Shown piece after piece: positions 47,407 to 60,900 of a stretch of 64,000 nt of DNA. The position numbers and the translations under genes were made by a program. Origin of the DNA: Sitta carolinensis (Eukaryota; Chordata; Aves; Passeriformes; Sittidae); assembly GCA_032173965.1 (NCBI GenBank), contig CM063290.1, forward strand, positions 7,527,501-7,591,500. Reading direction: 5' to 3'. Every line of letters begins with the position of its first letter. The first letter of the stretch is position 1. The notes below the pieces were generated by a model, which had not been told where the DNA came from, ran no database searches, and worked only from the letters and a program-made list of their open reading frames with translations.

Positions 47407-50400
47407 GTAAATAAGGAAAAATTGCTTTTTAATAATAACTGCATGAATTGGAATGAAATATTGTCCTAATTCTATTTCAGTCACCCTGAAAAGACAATCC
47501 CTCCTGTCAGGATAGTGGCAACACACTCAGCTAGTGAAATACAAGATGCAGGGGTTGCGTCATGAAAATGTTCCTCATCATCTAAACAACCCCAGGGCAA
47601 GCTAGAGATACATAGCTGCTTTAGGAGCTCCTCAATTTTCTGCTGGTGTCCTTTAGACTGCCATATCCTGGAAAAAAATATTTGTTCCCTATCATTCAAT
47701 GTCTTTATTTTCTTTCTGATGACTACTTGTTTGCTGAATCCAGGTCTACCTATGAAGGTTCATATGACTTCTACAAGACGGAGATTATTTCTGTCACCTC
47801 TTTATATCTTGCATGGGGAGTGCTATCTGAAGCTATTTTGAGTGGTTGTCATAATTTACAAGAGGAATGTGTATTAGCACTGCGGTGTTCTGCCTGAGCA
47901 CATGTGGGAATGTAAATGGCCTGGCTGAAAATGCAGCAGAGCAATTCTATAATACCTTTAACTGCTTTGATTGCTGCTTTTTGGTAGCAGTGATGGCAGC
48001 TATTCTGGAAAATTAAGTTTGAAGGGCAAAAATCAATGAGGGCCCTTCCCATGTTAAAAACAGTTTCTCAAAAATTTCTGTGATATTTGGAAATGCTTTT
48101 CTGTTTCTTCTGGAGGCTTTAAATCAAATCTGTGTTAGGTGACACAGCCTTGCTGCAGAGCAGCTCTGGCTTTTTGTTTGCTTGTCACTGCTAGTCAGAG
48201 AAGAAGAAGAATAATTTATTGATGTGGTACAAAAGTGGTTGGTTGTTGCTGTAGGGAACTGGTCCATTCTTACCTCTCAGTATAAATGTTGTGAACATCT
48301 CCCTAGTCCTGCCTTGGTCCAGTAAGCAATATTAAAAGCCTTATGTTATATGGCAGGTCACCAGTGCTTATTTGCCTTCATGGTCTAGAGGACACCAGAG
48401 GCAGAAGTATTATGGGCCTCTTCCATCTTAACATATTGTCATCTATGGATGATATCCAAAGGGTCAATCCAAGCTATAATTTTATCTAATCTCCCCTCTT
48501 AAAATATTTTGTGACTAAAAGGAGGTAGAGGAAGCCAATTGTCTCCAAACAGATCAGACAATGTCAAGGTACAGAAATAGGATTTGTGATGATGTGCTGC
48601 TGGAGTGTAAAAGAGATATTATTCTTGACCCACACTCCTCAGTAAGCACTTTGCAGAATACTGGCTTGAAGTTTGCCAGCTCAGTGTTGTTCTTACTTCC
48701 CTGAGCCCATGTACTGGTGTGCTTGGCTCAGGAATGTGAGCATACTTCAATTTAACCACCCAAAAATTAGGCATCCAGTTTCAGGGAGCTGGGTGTGCTC
48801 CCCTGGCAGCTGGTGGTCAGGATTGACCTCCCCTAGAGAGCCTGCAGCAGCCACGGTGAGGCGAGTCCCACCCTGATCCTGCCTTTCTCCAAAGGGTCTG
48901 TGACCCCATTCCTGTCCCCTGGGCCCTGCTAGTTGCTTTGGAGGTAGGAAGTGGCTGAAGCTGTGTTTATGGACTAAGTGCAGGCAAAAGCCACACTGAG
49001 CTGGAGAGACAACACATCTAGGGAGCTGGTTATTTAATTTTGTGAAACTGGTCCTAGGACAAAATCTTTGGCCTTTGGAAAAAACAATTTCTGATCCAAG
49101 CTTTTATCTTCTGCTAGTGTCAACTTCTGTAGTCCTAAAGAGCGGCTTCATAACAGCTTCAGCTTCATGAAATTGTTTCTCTTTTACTCTCCTTTCTCCA
49201 TCCTACTGCCCTTTGCTCTGGCACAAATGCTTGTCCTTGAACCAACTTGTCATAGCCCCAGAGCTCATTTGGCTGAAAACCAGCCCACCCCAGGAAGGTG
49301 GAGGGAGGGCTGTGTGGCAGCTTTGGGAATGTGGGGTTTGAGAATGGAATCGTTGTCTTCCTGAATTCACAGGTGAAAAAAGCCCTGAGGGGGGATTGTT
49401 GGGCTCCTCTAGGGTTTAGTTGCCAGTACAGCTGCTTCTGTTGCATGAAGCATAAGTTTGCATCCTGCCTGCCTGGACAAAGGAATCCTTCAGGTGATGT
49501 TAACAGGTGTCACCAACAACCTGCACAGTGGCCATCAGCCACCTTGGTCTGGTGTCTTGTGCTGCTCAGTCTCTGACATCAAAGTGAAGGCAGAACAAAA
49601 TGGCCACTGTTTTCTGAGGCAGGGAAGCCAAAAGTCTCCACAGGTGATGTTCACTCCCCCTCTGACTAACCAGTAGGTCGTGTTTATAGGCATGTTTTTC
49701 TTCCACTACTGGATGATGATTCTGGCAGGGCGTTGGAGTGGTGCTTCCTGGTCAGTGCTGAGGAGGGATGGGGATGTGATGCCTTATTTACACTGGTCAC
49801 TCACTGGCCTTGGCATGCCTACCTACAGGCTTCCTTAAATGCAAGCTGTTTTCTGAATTCTGGTGTAGCTTTTGTAGTCTGGTCTAGCCAGGAGTTGTTT
49901 TGTCCCAAGGAGGAGGGAAAATTGCATCTGCAAAGTCTGCAGGAGCTGTTGTGGAGGCCTTGACTTCAGATCTGCCTATACCTGTCACAGGGTAAACAAA
50001 GTGCCCTGGGAGGACTCGGGGTTAGCTGAACACCTTGGTCACACACTAAGCAAACTATCCCCCAGGTGTGCTTGCAGAACAGACTCTCCATCAGCGTCCT
50101 GTCATGCACAAAATGTTTATCCAATTTGTCAAGATAATCTTTCTTCAAATAAGCTCAGGTCCTAGGCCTCCGAACAGCCCAATTTAAAGCAGTATAAAGT
50201 AACTCTTTTTTTTTTTTTTCTCCTTTGCTTGCACTCCCCCCTCCTTTTAATCACTGTGTCAACTTTTCCTTGGCTTTAAGCAAACTGAAAGTAATTATAT
50301 CATTCTCAAGTGAGTTATTTTTTGACTGAGTTAGATGATTTGTAAGTTACTTCAAAATGCTCCCAAGTTGGGGTATCCCTTTTCAAACACATGTTCTTAG

Positions 50401-51734
50401 ATAGCTCATAAAGTTGAGCTCATCAGTGACCCAACAATATGTTTATACTGGCACATGTAATTGATAACTAATGATAATTAATTCAGGCTATTTGTAAAGA
50501 AATATAATTTGGGTTTCCCTCTGCTCTCCCCTTAATGGTAGCTTCACCTATGGTTCTGGATTTCCCTTAGGGGTTTAAAAGAGCCTGTACATTGCAATTT
50601 TCTGCTTGAAGATGTCAATACTTTTAAAGTCTATTCTGAAGTATAGATTAATAATAGATCAGGTGTTGCTGCCAAACACAATTCTCACTCTTTCTTTTGA
50701 CAGGCAACAGAGTTTCTTAGTTTTGCTGCATGCCAAATATTACTTCTGTAATCATTCAGAACAGTCAGGTGGAAAGTAATTTGTGCGGTTTTTTTCTCCC
50801 AGCTCCCGCAAAGAACTTGGTGTGTATCCAAAAATAGAAATATAAATCATCCTTCTTTGTTTCCTCCCCCCGTAATATGTTTCATTCATTGATTTCCTTC
50901 CTCCCTCTCAGCCCAGGTAAGACACCAGAACACGTAATTTCCTTTTTGCTTAAATAAAAATTTTGCTCTATCCATCTCCTTACAGTTCTTTGCAGGTAGA
51001 ATCCTTAATGTACTTGTTGCTTAATTTTTCATTTTAAAGGATAAAATACTGCTCTGGAGCCAATGGCAGTGCTCCTGCGGGCCAGATGTGGTCAGTTGGT
51101 TCATGGTGTTGGGTAGGAGCCGTGTATGTTCTTGCCTTGCCTCTCAGCCCAGGTCAGGGCATTCACAACAGCTGGTTTTGGACTTTGCATTAGAAAGGCT
51201 GTGTTTACAACCTGACTTTTAAAGGGTGTTAAGCGGCACCAATCATTACGATAATGATGCTTATTGTTTCGGGAAGAAATGCTGCGTTTAAGCAGACTGG
51301 TGATATCCTATTTATTGTTTGTGAAGGGAAAATGGTAAAATTTGCCTTTAAGGCAGGATGTGAATTGGAAGAAGAACAAACCATCTTCATTCTTCATAAG
51401 AGCCATATCCCTTTGTTCCCTTTTCATGGATTCCTGCTGCATTTAATTGGTCCAACTTTGACAAGCAGTAGTCCCCCTACACACTTCTGACAAAGCCAAG
51501 GGGATACAATGAGTAAACAGATTTGGAGTTTTGATACAGTGTTCTCTTTCTCCCCCATCAGTCAGTCCTAGATGTTTACAAAAATAAGTATCTGGACTAC
51601 CACATGCCAAAAAAACAGGGTTAAAAATATCTAGAGCTGCTATAAATATGGATATTGTTATATTTGCAGAAGTAAGGGTTGTGATAGCTAATAAAGAGAA
51701 CTTTATTAATAAAGATTGCCATTATGCAGCTGAG
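47407..51734. other. Intergenic DNA, no gene seen
   Basis: Average to AT-rich DNA. Between about 50,430 and 50,510 there is a TAATT-dense segment that could be regulatory. Open frames are under 95 codons and lack domains. Confidence 0.5.
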
Positions 51735-51905
51735 GACCTTGAAGTGCTTAACAATTCATTAAAGCCTCACAACCCCTTACCCTTCTGCATTATCAATAAA
51801 TGTTATGATTATATACCTATTCTAAAGTAGGTAAATGGAGACCCTGTGCACTTGAGTGAATCTTTTTTCCTCAAGGTCACATAATGACTTGGTGATAGAA
51901 TTCAG
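51735..51905 (-). mobile_element. MIR-like SINE relic
   Basis: Read against the reverse complement of the MIR consensus, words match in order: CCTCACAACCCC (51,767-51,778), then GTAGGTAAATGGAGACCCTG, then CCTCAAGGTCACATAATGAC (about 51,871-51,890) with the GGTGATAGAATTC that follows. These correspond to the MIR CORE and its flanks. The copy is old and gapped and has no poly(A) or fresh target duplication. MIR relics occur in bird genomes at low density. Confidence 0.6.
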
Positions 51906-53128
51906 CAATCTTTACATTACCACCTGAGACTGCTCCTTAGAAAATTCATTTTTGGCAAAGAGAGGGGGGAAGAAAGGGTATTCATGCTGGTGTCAATGCA
52001 GCTCTTCTGTCTGAGCAAGTATTGTCTTTGGTTCCTGTGGAGTACATATTGGATGTGCTGCTCAGGGCTTTTTTTGAATGGTAAATTCATTTTTTCTTGC
52101 ATTGCCAGACAACTAATTGCTGTCTGTGCAGCCTCACAACTGTTCTAAGTTTGTCCTGCATAATTTTATTTCTGCTCATGCTCTCTCATGCTTTTGTTTG
52201 TGTAAGTTGGTTTGCACATTATACAGCACTTGTCAGACTCACTTGCAGGGAAATAACTGGAGAATTGTGCTGCATATTTTGAGTGAGAAGAAGTCAGTTT
52301 TCATCTGGTTGATTTGATAGTCCCAGGAATCACTTTGCTTGTTGCCATAGAGTGAAATCCAGCCTGTAAAGGGAGTGGGCAGGCGCAGGCTCGACAGCCT
52401 GAGCGAAATTGAAAGAGCAGCATGTCAGAACTACATTTGGATTTTGCAGAGGTAGTTGCATATTGCCTGAGTCATCAAAGGCAGCAGGAACCTATTGCTT
52501 TTGGGTAGAGCAAGGCAGCATCCTCCTTCCCAGGTACCTCTAAAGCTCTCTATAAAAGGTTTCCTTTCTGGGTGGCAGCATAGCAAGGTTCAGGTTACCC
52601 TCTGACAGACTCCTTTGTTGGCCTCATGCAAAGAATCTGTTCCACTGCCCTGTGAAAATAATGATCAAGTATTCCCAGAAATCATTAGCCAGGAACTATT
52701 TCTGGCAAAAGAAGTGTTGCCTGAGCCTATGCGTAGGCAAAGACATTGTCAAATACACATGGCCAACCCCGAATATTTATGATTTATGAGCCAGATCTTT
52801 CAAAGCAATGGAAATAGATTAAAACTATTACTTTGTTCACATCAGCAAGAATTAAAAATATGTGCCTTGTAAATAAAACAGATTCCTAAGTAATGCCAGT
52901 ATTCTAGAAACTGGTGTGCTTATGAAAATTTTGTGTGCTTTTATTAGGTTGTAACAAATATTATGGTCAAATTCCAAGCTTTGGCAACAATCATGTTGCT
53001 TTGTGACTAAAAAACCCCTCAACTTCCAGGCCAATCAAAACTTTTACATTTGTGGCATTTTTCAAAAGTAAAAATCTGCTCCTGTGTGTTCTTCTGCAAC
53101 AGACCAAATTGCTCTGTTTTCTCATACG

Positions 53129-53129
<1 letters not shown>
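51906..53129. other. AT-rich intergenic DNA with enhancer-like part
   Basis: The interval at about 52,660-52,900 contains retained CpGs (52,732 and 52,769), ATTTATGATTTATGA and several TTAAA-type words, and it lacks repeat character. It may be a conserved element. The rest shows nothing recognisable. Confidence 0.35.

Positions 53130-53157
<28 letters not shown>
53130..53157. repeat. Poly(A) homopolymer, 28 bp
   Basis: Pure A28 run. The sequence upstream is not a gene copy or SINE that I recognise. Confidence 0.96.
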
Positions 53158-53160
<3 letters not shown>

Positions 53161-55190
53161 TTTCCCTCCTGCAATATTTCCAGGTTATTTTTATTGAAAA
53201 TGTGTCCTTTCAGATTTCTGTAGTTTTAGAATAAGGACACTTTCATTTTCTGAATTTTCCTTGCTAGCCTGGATAGACTGTGCTACTATTGGTGTGTTCC
53301 AATTAAGGCTTTTCAGTATGAACATCAGCATTTTATAGTCATGGCAAAAACAAAGCTCAATTCTGCCATGTGCAAACAAGCCATACAGTTGGCAATTGTG
53401 CTAAAGAAAAATCTGTGACCTGTTGGCTCAATCAGGGTTTAAACAGTTATGAATTAGTTGTGCTCTAATAGTATATGGTCAAGTTGTTAGCAGTGCTCAT
53501 TGGACAACTCTGGACAAAACATCACAGTACAGACATGGAGCTTTGACTCTGACCCATATTTCGTGTGAAATTAAACTAAGGAAGCTGTGGTTTCTATGAG
53601 GCATTATGACAGGAGATCATTCAGACTTTTCACTTGCATTTTCGTTTTCTAGAGCAGTTGGGCTTCTGTCATTTAAGTCTGAACTCTGCTGAAATGGGAG
53701 GTAGTCCTATGCTGTTAGAATACAAGAAAATGCCCAAACTTCTCTTCTTCTTGCTTTCTCCTTCTTCAGTTAGAAGTGATTTTCTTAGTAGTATCTGGTC
53801 ATGTTGGAGGAAAATCAATACTTCAGATTTTTTATTCCCCTTTTCTTGAATGTGTATTACATGGGGAATGCAATCAGTAGTGGCTCTCTGGGAAAAGATC
53901 AACCTCATTTTGCAGACTCAAGAAGTCCAAGTAATTTCAACAGCATGCAAATGTTGGTGCTTAACCAGGAATTGTCTCTGAACCTTTATATTCATTGTTG
54001 CTTCTTGATTGAGCATTCATGTTGTTGTATAGTACAAGAAAATGTTGCAAGATAATTCTTTACTACTCTGGCAAGCTGTGATCTGGGATGTAGAGGGAAT
54101 CATCTCCCTTATTTTGTCAGTGTTACTCCTTTGAACTCCTGGCTAAAAGACTATAATAAAGATCTGTCTCAAAAGGAAGGTCATCAGGTAAGTACTGAGA
54201 CTTCAGGAAGTCTTACACAAACCTACGGAGTCTTTTTGCCATTCAATTGCTCCATCCTGAGCCAGGCTCTTCCTTACTGGTGCATTCTGTAATGAAAATG
54301 CCAGTGCTGTTCTAATTCCTGCTGCTCTAATGTGCCTCTCCCTGGCCCTTGCACTGGATGCTGATTATTCCCTCTGTGGTGGTGCCTTATGCTGTGCAGA
54401 GTCCTGGAGAAGCAATGGTCACAAAGTCTGAAGGAAAGCATGGCTCAATCTAATCCTAGAGGCAATTAGATGCTGGATGGGAAATATTATGCTGGGGAAG
54501 ATGAAATGTAGCAGCTCGGTTTGGCCATGTGCTTCAAAGCCAATGTTTGACCGCTGTGATTTTAGACACTTCTCCCTTGTAAAATAGCACTTTCTGATGC
54601 TTATAATTTATTTACCTGGCTGTTGCTACTGTGAGCCTGTTACAGGGACCATAGGGCACGAGGGTATTGCTCATTTGCTGGACTCCACAACAGAGGAAGC
54701 ATTAAAAATGACTGTTGTAGAACGAGGGAGAACTGCGTGGAAATTTAAGTGCAAATGTTTCTAGAAGTCTTTCTCATTAATTGTCTCAAGGGCTCCAGCT
54801 GCTTGAAAGATGTGTCCCAAGGGCAAACTTATTCTCTAAGAAGACAACAGACATCAGATCTTGGCAGGCTAATGTGCAGACTCTTCAGTATCTGCATTAA
54901 CTCTCTGGGTGCTAAGATTAATTTTTTCCTCTTAATTATTAATGCTATCTTTGGAAGAAGCTGATAGAAATTAAAGTTACTCAGGGATTTTGGTTGCGAA
55001 GTTCAGGTGCACAAGGTGAAATATTAGAACTGATTGCATAAAGCTAAAGCATAATCCTCCTGGGTGAGAGAGTTTTGGCTGTTATGTTCTCCAGCCATTG
55101 CAAACACACAAACTATAAAAAACAACTTTTTGATCATGCGTTGTTTTTGTAAATTGCCCATTGGCTTAAAGGCTTTCCAGGAATTCTTCG

Positions 55191-55193
<3 letters not shown>
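53158..55193. other. AT-rich intergenic DNA, no gene seen
   Basis: Chance open frames under 90 codons. No repeat family or RNA gene identified. Confidence 0.5.

Positions 55194-55234
<41 letters not shown>
55194..55234. repeat. Poly(T) homopolymer, 41 bp
   Basis: Pure T41 run. A second T-rich tract follows 220 bp to the right. Confidence 0.97.
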
Positions 55235-55235
<1 letters not shown>

Positions 55236-55451
55236 TTCTTTTCATGAGTTGTTGGACAGGAGTTGTGCCTCAGAGGCAGCAAGAGGCTGAACTTTAAGTC
55301 AAAATACTCAGACTTGATTTCCACCCCTGCCCTGTATTTAAATCGTTGTTAAAGATTTGAGGAGCTATCCAGCTTTCTTGGAGATGCTCAGAGCTCAGTA
55401 TTCTCTGTCCTGTGATGAGGCTCTTAGAGGTCTGTCGTGCTTCTGAGGTAG

Positions 55452-55491
55452 TTTTGTTTTTTTTTTTTGTTTTTTTTTTTTTTTTTTTTTT
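55452..55491. repeat. T-rich tract with pure T22 core
   Basis: T-rich tract with two G interruptions and a pure T22 at 55,470-55,491, followed directly by a purine-rich GAAGGGGGGAGGGGGAGG stretch. The abrupt pyrimidine-to-purine switch may form unusual DNA structure. Confidence 0.93.
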
Positions 55492-55509
55492 GAAGGGGGG
55501 AGGGGGAGG

Positions 55510-57439
55510 CGCTGTTTTGAGCATCTATTGTGCAAGTCACCCACAGTTATTGCAGATATCAATAGGGGCCCCTAATCATTATAGGAGGCTACTACCTCTT
55601 GAGGAGTCGTCCTCAAATGACTAAAGTGAAGTAATTTGAAATAATAACTGTTTCCAGTTCACTGACAGAAGTTTCAGTCTTGCAGAAGCAGAAACATTTA
55701 TCAGGTTTGGCATCAGCAAGTACAGTTCTGCCCAGAGAGGAAGCCATAATGTGGCCTCAACAAGAAAAGAAACCATGCAGTTTTAAGCAGATTAGATAAT
55801 TGAGATTAGCCCTCTGTGATCTTGCTGTGTTTTCATTTATTTCAAAACAGTCTAACACAGAGCATGTTGAGCAATCAGTTGAAAATCACGTGCAAACACT
55901 GCCTAAGTACCGATAAGGATCGTGGAGGTAAACAATGAATTCCTCCTAATGGCTAAGTCACCAAGGTAAGATCAAGTCTAAATACACACCCTTAGTTAAA
56001 TATAATTTCATTAACTCAGGTTACGTGGCTTTAGTAAAGGGTTTTCTCCTCTCCCTGCTCTCCACTTTCTGATGCTTGTCAAATGAATTGCATACCGCCA
56101 ATCCATCATTTTCAACTTTGTTTGTCTGTTCCAGAGATGTGTTTTGAGCTGAGCAATAATCCAGTATATTTTGGCAAAACTCACAGCAAATCAACCCTAG
56201 ATGCATGCGGCAATGCTAGTTAGGAAAGCACTATTTTAGTACATTTTGTGTATGACATTTCTATATCTGAATTCTATTAAAAACTAGATTATTCTAATTT
56301 TAAAAAATGTTATGTTATATAATATATATATAAATATCCAGATATCCCATTGTCTCCCATTTAGAAGGAGTGCAGGTTTTGCTACCATGTTCTGATTGCA
56401 GGGGTTAAAGAATTTCTAACTCCCAGTTAATATTATGCAGTGTTCTATGTTCATGCCGTTCACTCATCCCTTTTCACCATCTCCCTTTCCAGAACTCTAC
56501 ACAGATGTGTTGGGATTTCTGTTTATGTGGGGCTTGGTGTTTGGTTGGCTTGCCCTGCCCCCCCCAATATTTGACAAGCAAGTTCAAATATTTCAAGTAT
56601 TAACAGTTTATCCCTGATTTAAATTTTTCATAGAAAATCCTAACTTGAGGTATTCAACTGGTATTTATATCTCAGAATCTGTCTCTCTGTGTAAGACTTG
56701 CTCTCCCTTTTTGTGATGTCTCATGTCCTTTACTTTTTTCTTCCCATGCAGTAATTTTTTTGATCAGTTGTCTTTCTTTAGTTTTCTAGCCAACCTTCTT
56801 TCTAAAATATCTAGATTTCCTTTTGTGAAATATTATTCATTTAAGTTTCTAATCAGCAATGCAGCAGGTGAAAACAAGCAAAAAATGCAGGACTCTTTTC
56901 CATAGGGAGTTCTTGCTTACATGTGAAATGTTTCTATTTTAATATTCCTCTCATCCTCTCTATTAAGTTCCATAGGACCAGTATTTCTCTTTTTAGCTCA
57001 GAAGACTTTTCACCCTGATCAGTACTGCCAATTGGTCCAGCCCCAAGGAGACAGTTAACATATAGCAGATGACAATAAATAATAGCAATAATTGAAGCAT
57101 CCATGGCAGTAGATTTAGAATTTATTGGGTCATTTACCAGCCTACATAAAACAGGTTTCCTTGCTGCCATAGTAGTAGCCTGACAAGGGCCAGTAATAGA
57201 TTCTTCAGAGGGAATACAATAAAACCCACAGCAAGATCATATGGGCTCCCCTGACTCAAAAGAGAATGAATAAAAAGAAGGTGCTGTTAATAATGATGAT
57301 GCATGATTTGTTTTATTCCCTGAAATTATGGAAGTTCTATATACCAATGGTATCTTGTGATGATGAGTATTGCAAGTTCTTGTTCTTTGTCCAAAGGCTG
57401 GACCCCTTTGTGTTAAGCAAACGCAGAAAACAAAAAGTG
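55510..57439. other. AT-rich intergenic DNA, no gene seen
   Basis: Contains a short TA-rich microsatellite-like stretch near 56,316-56,333. No exon or RNA gene recognised. Confidence 0.5.
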
Positions 57440-57900
57440 AATTGTTGCCTTAAAGAGCTTACAACCTTGGAGGAGAAGAACAGATGGATAGGAAAAAGTG
57501 GAAGAATGTTATGAGATTTTATTGACCAATGCAAAAAGTAATGGTGAGGCAATATGAGCTGTCAAATCATCACCTGTGATTTTTGCTGAGCTGGTTGGGA
57601 AAGGACATGAATGTGTTAACAGGCTTGCAGATGCTTGCAAGGAAGACCCACAGAATGCAGAGGTGGTGTGGTTAAAATCATGAAGGTGGGTAAATTTTTT
57701 TTTCTGTTTGTCAACGTAGCAAATGGTTTTGACTGGTATATTGAATGATGATAAAGCAGAAGATGGGGTAAGTGGTAAGGTGTGAAACACCTTGCCAAGC
57801 AAGATAAGCTGATGTTTGAAGTAATAGAAAAGATGGTGGTATGGTCAAGAGTGAGGACAGGACAAAACTGTGAAGGGAGAGAATTTAATCCACCACTTTG
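57440..57900. mobile_element. Decayed amniote interspersed repeat (family not fixed)
   Basis: The phrase AAAGAGCTTACAACCT near 57,450 matches the AAGGAGCTTACAATCT phrase common in old amniote repeats. The later order GCTGATGTTTGAAGTAATAG (about 57,808-57,827), then a GATGG word and ATGGTCAAG, also fits repeats in which a stored-size phrase is followed by an ATGGTCA phrase. Strongly diverged. I cannot name the family. Confidence 0.4.
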
Positions 57901-60900
57901 GATATGGTCTGGCTATTTTTTAAAATAACCATCCTTCATAGGTATCCTAGCAGTAGAAAAGGATTCAATTTGGAACAGCAGGGAGATCTGGAGTAAAGAT
58001 GTGGATTAGGGACATGAAGATATAATGAATAGTGAATAAGTGAATAAGACCTTCTGTGTAAGAGGAAGACAAGGCAGGATAAAACTTACCCATCTCCCAG
58101 TGTGTCACCATGAAAGCCAAAGGGAATAAGGACAGACTTTTCCATAAGATGCAGCAAACTATGAATTTAAACATGTATTGTTTAGCTGCACTGCCTTTTA
58201 ACTTCACTGAGTCTCCCTGCTCTTGTATTGCAGAAGTTGTGTGAAGTGCCCAGTTTAATCCTTTACAGTTCATTATGTCTTAGTTTTTATTTGCTTTTTC
58301 TCTAATCTAAAGAGCAATCATCTCAAGATGGCAAAGTAAGAAAAGCAATTGTGAGCACTGTGATACATAAGTAGTGCATAGGAAGGGGCTGAAGGCATCC
58401 ATTATTGCTGGTAGTCTGATTTGTTTCTTTAATCTCTTTCATCTCTTTGCTCTCAGTGCCCTTTTCTTGCTTGGGAAGCTGATAGTTTGCTTTCTAGATC
58501 TATGCTGTAACAACTACAAATACCTGCTGGATGTTTTCTGTCTGAATTCTGGCATGAGATATTAAGATTTCTAGGTGTGTTACTATTACTGTCCAGAGAA
58601 CAATCTAAACCTACAGCAACTGTGAAGTGTGATTGAAAAACACAGCTTAGATTTTGCTTGAATGTCTGTTTGCAGCCTTTAGTCACACACTTGATTTTAC
58701 CATTTGTTTTGACACTTTCTGTGACGTTGTGCACTTTTTTGTTTTTTTACCTTCCTGGCTGGAATAGGGAAATACCCCTTTGCTAGCTCTGCACTCTGTC
58801 AGTCAAATATGTCTAAAAAACATGGGGATGGTCTCCTTAGGGATCCACAACTCACAGTTTAAGAGGCTCAAGAGGCAGCAGCAGGGAATAGGAAGACTAT
58901 GAGTGACAAAAAATGTGTCTGGGGAGGGAGGAGCTGCACGTTGCCAAGTGTTGGCTCTCTAATGCTGTGCAGGAAAATACCATCAGTGTGTACTGAAAGC
59001 AGTCTGAGGGTCATGTGATGTTATATGCCAAACTGCTCTTCGTAAAGTCACGGAGCAGGTTTGTTGTACCAACAAGCTCATGGCAGCCCAAGGCAGGTGG
59101 TGGCTGCTATGGCTGCTCCAGGGGCAAGGTGAGGCTCTGACCTGCTCACGAGGCTGGGTTGCTTTGGGATTTGTGTCTGAGGTGAGAGGAAGTGATGTGG
59201 TGCCTCGTGAGATTGGGCCCCCAAGTTTTCTTTACAAAGAGTGGCTGATCTTGCACGATGGATTTCAAGGAAGGCTTATTTGGGGGCGTTTTTAGTATTG
59301 TTGGATGAAATTGGAAAAGGATCCATTTGCAGTTAATTCCAACCCACCAGGACAACCAAAAGACCTGAGGTTCTCTTTCAGTGGATAATCTCATCTCTGA
59401 TGTCAGATTGCCTAATCCTCTTTGTAAAATCCACCTGCCCAACAGCACAACTTGTGCATTGCCCAAACCTCAACACCTGAGGAGACTGGGGAAGGGCGAT
59501 GAGTTAAATTATCAGAGATTTTGGAGCCAATTTTTGATCTGTCCAGGATGAGATGGAAAATAAGTTGGAAAATCATGGCATTTTAGAGCAGTTCAAAGCT
59601 TGGCAATTGAGTGATGATAGCGAAGTCACTCATTGTACTTGCCACCACTGGCCCAGATTATTATTGTATCCATGTGCAATTCTGCAGATATGCCTGGGTC
59701 TTGTGAACCTGAGGTTGTGGGAGCAGGAAAGGAAAGTTAAACACCAAAGAGCAGCCAGGTGCTGTTGTTAACAAATGTGTCCCCAATAATTAGATCACAC
59801 TGTGGTGGGGACAGTGGAGCCAGATGGTGCAGGAGAGAGTTCACATTGTTAAAAATGGATAGGCAATGCACTTTTACAATAAATTTCACTTTCCATGTCT
59901 CATAACTACAAGACTTTTTTCCTTTCTTTCTATGTTATCTTTTGGCAATGCTGACAGTTTTCTTTTATTCTTTTGGAAGTATTTTCAATGTTGCATAGCT
60001 GTTTATTTAATAAGTCTCTAGTGGCTCAGCAGATAATAGTAAGCCAGAGTGAATATTTGCCTTCTTTCTGAACCACTATTCCATTCAGCACTTCTAGCAC
60101 TCTGGCAGTTTCAAGTGAGCACTGTAGCATTTTAATTTTTCTTTACTTTGGACATTCAGTCACTCTAGAACAAGACTGTCGCTCATATTCTTTCTGCTGT
60201 TATTTTTCTTTCTCATCAAATTATAAATATCTTTATTACTCTTTTCTACTGACAGACTTTCAGATTTTGATTTGACAGGTTGTAGTGATCCAATGCAAAG
60301 TTCCCCTCATCCTCCCCAGAAGACTGCAGAGTGTTACAAAAGTACCTCTGGGTTTTGTTATGGCACTCAGGTCCTGATACCAGCAGTACCAATTAGCTGA
60401 AAAGAGGACAGCAAAGTCTATTAACATGAAGAGAAAGGAACCCCAAATACTACTTCCCTGCTGTGAGAAAACTAAGCTGTGTTTATTCCACCACTCATCG
60501 TGGTGTTTGTTTAGGGTGGATTCCCAAAACTTCTTGGCACTTCTTCCTCCAAAGTCATAAATCTGATAAACCTCTAGTGAGTGCCGAGCTCTGAAATTCT
60601 GCCTGTCCCTAACAGGCACCTATGGAGGCAGTGGGGAAGGCTGTTCACTGCTTATTTAGTGCTTGTGCAAAATCTCTCTGAAGAGAGATTAAGAAATCTC
60701 TGAAGAGATTAAGAAATATTTTCCTTACTTTTCAGACATAAAATTTACCCCCAGCTGAAACTACAGTGTTTGTTAAATGTCAGACTTCTTCACAGCATAC
60801 TACTTCAAACTTTAAGCATGATCCTAAGATTCTCTTCTGGCCCAAACAGGATAGTTTTATTTTGTATCTAAATATCCCTTCATTTGAACCAGATCAGGAA

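Noticed and set aside
60260..60619. Minus-strand open frame of 119 codons with hydrophobic middle
   Set aside because: Frames of this length are expected many times by chance in 64 kb; no domain, no splice sites and no family recognised.
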